Source: Hyposmocoma kahamanoa
Lineage: Eukaryota; Arthropoda; Insecta; Lepidoptera; Cosmopterigidae
Reading direction: 5' to 3'
Length of the DNA: 64,000 nt
Assembly: GCF_003589595.1 (NCBI RefSeq)
Contig: NW_020653200.1
Coordinates: 1,565,665-1,629,664 of the forward strand
Part shown: piece by piece, positions 9,313-21,300 of the stretch
Layout of the letters: every line of letters begins with the position of its first letter
Position numbering within the stretch: position 1 is the first letter of the stretch
Notes under the pieces: generated by a model
Databases searched by the model: none
What the model was told of the DNA's origin: nothing
Seen by the model: only the letters and a program-made list of their open reading frames with translations
Program-made: the position numbers and the translations under genes

Positions 9313-12300
9313 GTAGGTCTGTAGTTGAAACGCTTGTTTTCGTACCCAGGTCACGAGGTCGACGTTATTTAAATTTGTGTTGTAAACAAAGCTGCTTAGA
9401 TGGATAATTGCTCATGCATTCGTAACAGCGTAGAACTATTATAGGTAGCGCTTTTAGGGTCTCTAAGTAAGTTTTTTACCACACTTTCATGTTTTTCAAT
9501 GATTTAAGTAGTTTTACATTTCTACCTACATTTTTTGCCCTGATTAAATTCAATATTCAGTCTCATAGATTGAAGTGGAATTTGAATGTCTTAGATTGAA
9601 TATTTTGTATGAGTTATGAAGAAGTTTCCTAGCATATGAACAAATTGTAACTCTGTTTTAAAAACCAGGCTAAAATCGGAAAATAATAGCGCAAAAATTA
9701 TTATAAAATTATCTAAGTAACATGCAAAAAGCATCTGGATATATTGCTCTTCTTGTTAGTCAGCAAGTAGATGTGAAATCTTACATCTAATTCAGAAAAC
9801 CTAAAATAATGTTAGGGTGGATGTACCAGTCACGGACCAGGTACTAGTAGTACACTATTTCAAACATAAACAAGAAGGAAATTTGAAAATTTCCGTCACT
9901 TTTTTGCTTATGACTTTTACCAATCAGTCACTTCAAGTAGTCAGTTCCATCACAATTGACAACGAAAAAATAAATAACGCACTCAACATCTAATGCAATG
10001 CGAAACACAGCAATTATAATCATTTATGTGAAACCTTTTGAGGGTAGTTCAAATGAAACTGACCTAGTTGCCACCCGAGCTAGCAAATACACATAAAAAT
10101 GTTTTCAACAGGTTTTGGTATGTTTTTTTGTATTGCAACTACATTCTACATATTATTATGTATATGGAGTCAGAACACCAAGGCAATGTAGAGTATCTTA
10201 TATATTGTAAATTATATAATTATGACTAAAATAGCAAATTGATCAAATTCTGTGCATAATTATGATAAAATCACAAATTCTAATTGGTATATATTTTAAT
10301 GAAAATAGTTACGAAAATTATAATGATACATATGTATATAAAATACCAGGAGTGCATATTTGTTTGTTTACTTTTCTATGAAATAAAAGTATCCCTTTTT
10401 TAAAATGGTGTCATGATTACATATTTTTAAGCAAAACACAAGGTACAATGTCTTAAAATTTTTAATATCTAATATGTACCCATGGGTAATTCTTACAAAA
10501 TCTTGAAATTCTTGTCCTTTAGGTTTGTAAAAAAAGTATTTCATTCTTTTTGTATAATTCATATTTAATAGCAAATTATATTTCAATTGCTACTAATGCC
10601 TACTTAATATTGATTATTCTATTTATTCCCAAAATCTTTCTCTCACTATGTCCTAAGTTTCATAATCAAACACATACTGTGCTTTAAGTCAACACATTTA
10701 ACAAAAATAACCTTTCAATTTTAAACATTAGATAACATGTTTTTTTTTTATATGTTTTTGTGAAATTAAAGTTATGCTAAGATAAAAACACGATAAATAA
10801 ATTTTACTTAAAAATATATATTATTCATGTCCCAGACAAAGAAAAATACCCTCACACTTTTACCTTCACTCAATTTGTGAATGCTTTTTTAATCTTTGGT
10901 AACGCATTTATAACTTTTTGAAAGTTAGCAGCACTGTCAACATTTCAAAATGACAAAATTCATCTTGTGTGTGTAGAAAGTTTCTAGTAGGAAAAGATTT
11001 TATTTAAAATTCTGAAATAACATATTATAACAAAACAAGTCAAGCATTTGATTTTATTTATTAATTATACAATCAGACTAGTTATTGGTACCAGAAAGCT
11101 TACACGAAATATTAAGTTTAAAAGTAAGTTTATATCGCTATTTCTTCTTTGTTTATTTTGATTTCGTCATTCCCTCACCCTCAAATGTTCTGATTACCCT
11201 CATATTTTTCTTAAAAGTCATTTATTTTGGGGACCACTATCTTCAATTTCTGACAAATTTCGGAATTTCGTAAGAAATAGCCACATACTCCAAAATGTCT
11301 GAATGTTTACATTTCATTGTACGAGATTGTACAGTACATGCTGGTCAACTTAAGTACAACCTACATTGTGATGCTAGGTCTTTTGAATAATAAAATGCAT
11401 TTTCTTTTAAGAAAATCTGTATGCATTATTTGATTGCACAGTATATAAGGAATAGTATGTAGCCTATTTTGCAAGAGTTGGCGCAATCAGCTAAGTACAG
11501 AGACAAATTTTGACTGAAAATTTATCTTATGCGGTTATTGGTACATCCACCCTAATTTATTTTAAAAATTGAGCTGAAATTCGCCATTGCAGCCCTAATG
11601 CATGGAAGACAAAATCCTAGCAAACAGGTTGGAGAGATTGTTGATGACCACACAGAGGATGGAATTATACCTGCGTCAAAATCGCTTCCAAAAGGTGGAT
11701 ATATTTTTAATATGCAGTAGAAGTCTTGAACCCCCACATTGGTGAACAACCACTTTGCACTACATACTACCTAAAAATATTACTTGCCTTATCTTTAGTC
11801 AGTCAAACTTAGCTTTTATCTTTTCCCACAGTAACATTAAGGAATGTGTTATTTTTGTAGTCGACGTAGTAATTAGTAGCAACTTAGCACAACGCTATAC
11901 ATTTTCATGTAGCTCTTAGCTGTATCCACACTTAGATAGATCACGCCCAACAAATTAGAATAGAATAGAAACCATTTATTACAATGCCACAACATAAAAA
12001 TACACAGAAAGAAGGAATATTTGTGTATTTATTTATATTTTATTTATTTAATAAATAAGTAAATAATTAAAAGAATAAAAAAAATGCCACAGAAGTAAAA
12101 CTAAAAATAAAATAAAACAAAAAACAATGAAGGAATCGTATAAAATTTTTAATAGTTAAATAAATGTCTTGTGTGTGGCTGTGGTATATGCAAAAGGATT
12201 CACTGAGCTAATGCTACATTGAGAAAAGGTTTTGAGGCTGGTTTTCAGTGGATCATAAAACCTTGTCACTGGTGTCATATATTTGTATTTACTGCCATTT

Positions 12301-15300
12301 ATAACTAACGCATTTGGTTTTGATGGTGACTATATATTCTAAATCCTCATTTAATTTATCCACGGTTTCAAAGAGTGTCACAATGTTTACATTACACATA
12401 TCTTAATTTTTATATCAGCAGCATAAATAGTTTATACTTACTTACGGATTTTAATTTCAATATATAATTTATATCATATATAACATCCGCGCTGTACATT
12501 ATAAAGTCGACAGAGCCTACAATCTAACCTTGCACTTCGCGCGTGTCGTCACGTGTCTTCAATTGTAATTTAGAATCACTCTGATCAGAAATTTCGCCAC
12601 ACTGAGACTGATTTTTCAGAAAATTGTCGAACCATTTGATGGTAATAAGGATATAAGGGTCATTACTGAGTGCGATGAATTTCTGCGAGGGTTCGTTGTA
12701 CCTACTCTGATCTGTTAATTGTATTTGGCGGTATTTCATGTTTTTTTTTTTGTTTTTATGGTGCCTTATGAATTTAGTAAATAATGAGTGTTACCAATAT
12801 GATAAGTGCTTTTAATGTTGTATCTCACTTGAGCTTTTACACACCCGTATGATAATATCGACACCGAACCTGTCACGGTTCCTTATTTAAATATATATCT
12901 TTTTATTTTGAAAATAAGCGAGGGATACTCAAAAGAGCGAGTAGCCACACAGACGTCTATAAAGTCACTTTTATTTACAAAAACATAACAATTAGTAGAA
13001 GTTTTGAAAATCCACAAATGTTGGAAATCCACTTTCGAGTATGGAGTTCTGGCTTGATGCTGACATAGCGAGCCATTTATTATTTGAACCCTTTAATTGT
13101 GTTGTATGACAATCGTGTTGTATTTTTGTGTTTATTGCTTATGTAATAAAGTATTATGTTGGTGGATAGACAGGGAATGTTCGCTATTGCTTCACTCTAT
13201 ATTTCTTCTTTTATATTTCTCATACAATATGTGCTTTTTGGTTACCAGCTTTTTTACTTCATGGGATTGAGGACGATGCATACACAAGTCTCTCAGAATA
13301 TCATGACTATGAACCATGTCTGGAATTTGATGACTCAGAGTTAGTTCAACAAAGCACTGGATTAGGTAAGTGCACTCAACACACTTCGCACTTGACATTG
13401 AAGTCCTGTTTTCGCCTTCGGTACTAGTGGATGGTATGGTGTAATTGAATGATTTTCGAAACTATGTCATACCGTATGTTGTGCGTTTGGTGGGTGTTGG
13501 GTCCTACTAGTGTCATCTGAGCTCCCCTAAGAATCTTGGGTTTGCTGAAGATTTCATGGAGTGACCTCGACTCTCCAAGGTTTTTCGCTCTGTAGTTAGG
13601 CACGCCGAAACACTAGTAGGATATTGCGCAACTATTTCCTACTCCATGCACGCTCTACATAGAGGGTTTGTGATACCTAATTCAATATATGTTTTTTATA
13701 TGTGCCATATATGTTATATGCGACAAAATTGTGTTTAAAGAATGTGTTTCATTCTACCTAAATACCTAAAGTATTGAAATACATGAGAAGACTACATTAA
13801 GCAGTATCTTTTGAGAGGACTTCATTCATAGATGATATTATAAAGATATTTTGAGGTATCTAGGTACTTATCAAAGAGTAGTCCTTAATATTACAAAATA
13901 AAATTATCCAAGATTATAGTCATGAATCAGACCTGAACTTTGGTACATTTTAATGGTTTAGAACAACTTTCCAAATTTTACTTCCTGACCATTGACCCAG
14001 CAACCTGATGAACTATAACGTGCAAATCTGACCACGCGTTTTCGAATACGGAACACTCGAAAGAATGGATAGCGTATTTCTTTTTTAATTTTTTTAATAT
14101 TAACTACCGTTTAATACACACTCGACTGAATGTATATCTTTATAATATCGAACATCGTGTCCGGGTGCACAGAGCATAATAGTAGAGTTAAGACCCTAAC
14201 GTTAACAATTGACAGTAACATTCTTAAAGCGGCTCTATTTAGTGACAATTGACGATCACTCTCGAACAGGAAAACGTTGCGTGGAAATCTGCATGCATGC
14301 GAGGAGCTTATCAGAGTATACGCGTGATTTAGTGTACTTGTAATATTTTTGTATTTTATCAGCGCCCACATAAAAAAAAAGGTGAGTTGGGTTTAATACA
14401 TAATTTAAGAGGATGCTGAGCCGTAGACATTTTTCATAACATTACAAATGCTATTTTTTTTTTTCTATTATTTTGTTATTTTCTATAATTGCTTGTGGTT
14501 TATTATTGTGTTATAGGATTTTGTAGTTACAGTTTCTACTCGAATTGAATTTTAGTTGAACTATATTACGTGTTGAACTTCTTAATATTAAAACTCAAAA
14601 AATAAATAAACAAATAAAGTTTAATTTAATATTTTATGGATATATACCCAATAAAACGTTCACATAATATTTTTGTGTGTATATTATTTTTGTTAATTTG
14701 TGATAAAAATGTATGTATGTATGTTGACATATAACTAGTTTCACAGACGAAACTAAATTCTTAATCGGGAAGTTAGTGATGGCTCTAGCGAAGTTTTCTT
14801 ATCGCGAGGGAAGTGGGTTTTTATGAACGAATCCATGACAAAGACACAATTTTTTATCCTTGATTTTAATTTTCAGTAAAAAGTTACTACTTTGTAATAA
14901 TAATAAATATTTATTTGCTTTCAACAAAAATGTACACACTGTATACAAAATAATAAATTATAAAATAAGGCTAAGAGAAATTGTACATTGCTATTTATGT
15001 AAGCCTCTGCAGCCAAACTAGGAATTAACCTGTATCTCAGCGTACAGTGCTTACCACACGGATAATACAAGCTTTAGCCAATTAAGGATGGTGGTCAATC
15101 CGTACTAGTCACTACACTAAACAGTTTAGAAAATTTGGAAGGTAAAAATTACATTAACATAATAAAACATTGCAGAATTGGCAATAAATGTACACTAATA
15201 AAAACTTTGTAGTACTTGGTACTTGGTGGTGGTGGTGGTGGTCAAAGCGGCTATTTTGCGTGTGTTACTTTTAATAATAATATTAATAAAAGAACAGAAG

Positions 15301-18300
15301 ATTTCACACATTTTTTTATCGGGCTATAATGTTCTATTACATGTTACAAACCTCCAAAATTTTTTGTTCAAGCAAACTAATGATAATCTATTTTAATTTC
15401 ATGAAAGTCATTTTTTTTTTCTACGGAGAACATTAGTATAATCACGCACTAATAAAATTTAATTTAATTTATTTTCACCGTTTTCGTCATACATTTTTTC
15501 GAAATAAATCCATTAGGCGCAGAATTATTGAAATTTAAACTTTTTTTTCCTGAAACGTTGATGTTTTGATAATCCGCGTTTGTTCGGTGGGGCCGTTGAT
15601 TTAGACAACACTTACCAGACGTCGTCTGGACAAGAACAAATACTAATTGAAAACAGAGTTCACTACTACACCGATTGCAATTTGTGGAAGCCTTAATTAT
15701 AATTCCTGATATGTTTATCTAGAAATCGATATGCAATAATCTAAACCGATAATGCGTCGCTACTCGTGTGCATTTACCCACGATGGATACACGAAACTCG
15801 CAGCCGCTATTTCGTAATAGAATAGGTAAAGAAATTATATCGCATTATACGAGAAGTACAAGGTCAAGAGCTTGTGAAACTTGATATTTAAGATTAAAAT
15901 TGATGTGTTCTTGACTGTACTAATAAAAAGCTATTATCTATTAACTTTTGAATCGATTTTCGAAGGAGTTTTTTTTTGTTGTTACGCCTGTAGCACCACT
16001 ACCACCAGAGCTGCTGAACTTGAATGAGGAGCTGCTGGAGAGACCGGCCAGTGACGGCACCATCGAGGAAAACTTCGAGGAAGAGCTCGCGAAAGCACCC
16101 GAAGTATACACTGAAGTGAGAATATTCAAATCTTTATAAATCTTCCAGAAAAGAGCTCGAACATCCCTTTTCTGTAAGAATCCATATCTTATAAAGCACC
16201 CGAACGAATAAAATAACATCGTCCAAAATACACCCACTAAAAGTGTGTCACTACACTACACTAGGGATCAAGAAATTTTTGTCAATTACAAAAATTAGGA
16301 TTTTTTTTAACATCAATGGTTTTATTTGGTAGTTTCATAATTATAGAGAAAATAAATTTATATAGATGTTTCTATTTAATTTTAATAGGGTAATCTAATA
16401 TTTAAAAAAATACATTGATCCCTAGACACTTTTGAAGTGTGTAGTTAGCATATTAAGTCTTTAAACTAAAAAAATATAACCCACATCCTGCCAATTCTTG
16501 TAACTCTATCGACTAATATTGTCGACAAGTTACAAGAATTGTCTTATTTTTTTTTTTTCTGTATTTAATGGAGCAAAAGACGGTTTTGCCGTAACTTCAA
16601 TTATGCCTTTTTTCCATGAGAGGTGACGTATTTTCCAAGAGCATATAAGCGTCTAGACACGCAGTGTCCCAAACGATGTTGATAAAAAAATTATACATTT
16701 TTTATTATTAATGAACACACAGCTGCGTGTTAGAGACACCGTGTGACTCTTAGATGCTACAGTACTAATTAAATCGTTAGGTCCCGTGACGTGTTAAGTG
16801 AGGCATGTTGGAACACCAACCAATTTTTCCACAGATCTCGGGGTCATTAGATGAAGAGAGCTTTTCAGACTTGACTGGAACGGGGCTGGTTGAGGTGGTG
16901 GGGGATGATGAGGTGGGGCGACGTATCATCGTCGTGTCTGCCTGTCGCTTGCCGCCCAACAAGGAATTACATCAAGACAAATTGCTAAGGTAACACACGT
17001 CTGTCAGAACTGTCAAAACTGAATTTTAGGGCTTATTTCCAGTTGTCACCACCGGCTTTGTGGGAAATGGGAAAAAACATCCCATATGTTACCAGGTGTT
17101 GACAAACGGGATTAAAAATCTCAGTTGTTGCCTGTGGTGAATTCCACTGGCGGCAAATGGGAACAAAACTCACATGTTACCTGGTGGTGACAAATGGGAT
17201 AAAAAGATCTGTTGTTGCCACTGGCGACAAATGGAATTTAAAATATCCCCGTAATTGCCAGTGGCAAAAAAGAAATGGAATAAGAAATCCCAATTAATGT
17301 TTGTTTATTAATTAATATTTGGTGGTTTCAACCTCTCCAAGCCGCTTCTTGTAGATACAATATGCTATATACCTATATGTAGACGTTTATTTACTCATTT
17401 GGAACACCCTATTTTGACCATTGGTAAAAACCAAGACTATGTCGTACGCACTGTCTACACCGGTGAAAGTAAATACTTATTTGAATCGCACGTTTTGTTC
17501 CACCCTTATGAAATACTACGGTGATACGAACTAGGGTTGTTGCGAATATCAGCATCCGCGGATAATCTGCATAAATTATAATATCCGCACCAGCATCCGC
17601 ATTCGTCGATGCTGATATTTATTGCAATTATTCCAGGGTGCCTTTTAGGTCTTGTCACGACTCGATCCTCCGAGCCGTAACAAGACCTAAAACGCACACT
17701 GGAATAATTTATAAACCTTCCAGAAACAGACTGTAAGCCGAAAAAGCAGTTCAGTTATTGTTTTTAGAATATAATTTTGATAAAAGTCCACATCGATGAA
17801 GCTAGGCAGATTGATTGTTTTCATGCAGAATGATTCTTATGTTAATAAATGTCACAGAATAAAAAAAAAATGACAATACCAAATGAAAGCTTTAGCGTGT
17901 AGATAAATTCGTAAGGATGCACGATTTCGCTTTTTTTAATATAAAATTCAGCATCCGCTGATGTTCGGGTCAAAAATCAGCGTCCGCATCAGTATCCGCT
18001 GATGTGTAAAAAACTCGCATCAGCAACAACCCTGATAAAATATAGGTTTGCAGGTACCTGATTTTCACGCTAGACAAATACGTAGAACAAGATTACAGTC
18101 TTGTTTATTTCCACCATGGACTGTCGAGCAAGAACAAGCCAGCAATAACCTGGTTATGGAAGGCATACAAGGCGTTCGATAGGAAATACAAGAAGAATCT
18201 AAAGGCGTTGTACCTGGTCCATCCGACAAATTTCATAAGAATCGTATGGCAAATGCTGAAACCCGCTATCAGCGTTAAGTTCGGCAGAAAAATGATGTAC

Positions 18301-21300
18301 GTCAACTACTTACATGAACTTCAACAACATTTGAACTTGGAGAAACTTTGCATACCTGAACAGGTTCTCGAGTAAGTGTTTTGAGCATCTAACTTTCTGA
18401 TTATGGTAATAAATAGTATATGGATTAACATCGTTTGAAAATACACTGTTACTAAATACATCATTATCCTTTTCATTTATCCAATCACGTCTCTCTGCTG
18501 AGGCACATGTTTTTGAAGGATATACCTTTTTTAACTGACTTAAAAAAAAGGAGATGGTTCTCAATTCGACTGTTTTTTTCGTATGTATGTTACGCGATAA
18601 CTCCGGTATTTGTGAACCGAATTTGATGATTATTTTTTTGTTGGAAAGAGGTTACCTCCATAGTGGTCCCATTCAATTTTGAAGAAAATCAATCACCTCA
18701 GGATGACTACTCACCTAAGGATGACTGTTCACGCATGAGGATTCATTTTTATAAATAGCGCCTTTATTTTTTATTATAAGGAGCAATTATTTTAATTATT
18801 GATTTTGCTATTCTCCATTATTATATACTTTGAGTAGTGAGAACCGATTTTTATTATCTCTTGTGTCAAGTCCCGTATAGTGGCGAACTAGGGGATGAGT
18901 CCGGGTTTGCGCACTTTTTGTTACACACGTTTAATTACTGTTTTAATTAAGTTATGATTTATAAACTCTCGTATGGGAATTGATCGTGAAACTTCCTACT
19001 CAAGAAGAAAGCGTTCTCTCAACTGAGCTACCGCTGCTCTTAAATTACAATAATCCAATTTGCTTAACATAAATTGTTATGACACAGGAACGACAAAATG
19101 TTGCTGTCAAAAAATCCCAGAGCAGCAGAGATTGCGAGAGTAAGCGCAGAGAAGATAGATAAAGTCGTGGCGCCAGAAGTGGACGCGACGAGGAAAGAAC
19201 TATCGCCGCCGCCGACGCAGCAGTTCGGAGTGTCGCTGCAGTTCATCAAGGAGAAAAACCCTGACATGATCGGATCTATACCGCCCCTTGTGAGGCAATG
19301 CGTCGAGTTTCTTTCACAGCCTGATGGTCAGTAGAACAACTATTTCCGAAGTGTACATTGCAGTTTTTTTATTCTTTATTTATTTAAGGGCTTTCATCGT
19401 TATTGAACATGTCAGCCCCATTAGAAAAACAATGCCTCAAGAAAATACTTAATAAGAATCCAGACAGGTAAATCAAAATACTACCTAACCAAACACGTTT
19501 AACAACGCGGTTATTTACACGTTTACACGTGCAAATAACCGTGCCCTGATGGGTTCCGTCCAACACACTCCATTAGCAATTGATGGACATCTCTGGAACC
19601 CCACACACTTTGCTATTCGGTGTATTTGTTTAACGGATCGAAGCCTATGCGCGTTGACAATTTGACTGAACACGAGGAGACTCACTCTGCATGGTCTTGT
19701 ACCAGATTCCTTTTTCCTGTGACCTCATATCGAAGTATAGGATCCAACGCGAATAGAATTTGCTCTTATAGTATGCAACCACTTCAGAGAAGTCAGACAC
19801 AATGTCAACCCCAGGTCGTAATTTACGTCTTACAGCTTTGGAGACAGAGGGTATATTCCGACGTTCTGCGAACAAGTCAGTGATAATGGAGCTACAGCGC
19901 GCGTGCAACCGCGGCGAGCCGATCTCATTCCGCGACGATCCGCATATCGCGGCTGTTTTACTCAAGACCTTCCTGAAGGATCTCGAAGAACCGCTCATGA
20001 CCTTCGACTTATACGAGGAGATACTCCAGTTTCAGAGTAAGCACTACACTGTATAATGGATTTTATAAACGACTTTAAAAAAGGAGGAGGTTCTCAATTC
20101 CACTGAATTTTCATTTTTTTTTTGTGTATGTGTTACGCGATTACTCCTGGCATTCATGAACCGATTTTGATGATTTTTTTGTTGGAAAGGGCGCGGGTAC
20201 CTCAGTATTGGTTCCAATTATATTTGAAGAAAATATTCTACCTGTAAGGGTGGCAAACTAGGGGTGAATCCGATTTCGCGCACTTTCCAGTAACCGATTT
20301 CAATAAAACTTGGTAAATAGATATAATTCCACGAACTTCTGTGGTTGATATTTTTTTGTAACAATTGCGGTCGGGTTTTTTTAAATATAAAAGTTATAAT
20401 TTTTAAAGAAGTAAAAATTAACTGGAAGTCCATACTTTATCGCAGAAGACGTACACGGCAATTATAAAATAAAATTAGTGCGCATTTGACCTCCATGCAT
20501 CGAGTATATAACCAGAAATGGAGACGAAATAAGAGCCATCCATCCCTGACAACTCATCAGTCAATTGGTACTGGTATCACTTTTAAAAATCAACTCTCGT
20601 TTGCGCTGAAATCACAAATTTGAAAGCTGAAATAGTACAGCGCCAACAACTGACCTGTGTGTACCAATTGACGACACCCGTCAATTGTTTCGAATTCGGG
20701 CTGACCAATCAGAGCGCAGTTGTCACCGTAATGATATGTGTGATTGATATAAACGAATGGCAGTATAGTTTCAAACAAATTAAATGACATTTCGTCTCTA
20801 TTTGTGGTTATATACTCGATGCCTCAATGTCATCTGATGGAAAGACACAATGAGGTCGGCGATGGAGCATTCACACCTATATAATGCCTATACACTCGTC
20901 TTGAAAAGATCCAAGTTGTAGCGTCCAGGGAACAAACCAGCGGTCAGGCAATTCCACCCCAAAGCCGTAAGCCATATAAATGTGGAAGCGTGATGTATCG
21001 TGCGAATCATAGGTATTATGCACAACATAAGTTTGCGTAAGTCTGAAGCCGCGATGATGGAAAGGTGATGGCGGAAATATATCATACAATTCCATCACGC
21101 ACCATCGTGATATATCTATTGTACGTTTTATATTTTTATTTATTTAACCATTTATTGCACAGGAAAACACCAAAACACATTTAGTTACAAGGAAAACATA
21201 AACAGAAGGTACTCCTTATTTCTAACAGGAAATTTCTTCCTGCAGACCTAAATACAGGTGACAATAATTACAGTAACGGTTTACGTGCACAACAAAACAA

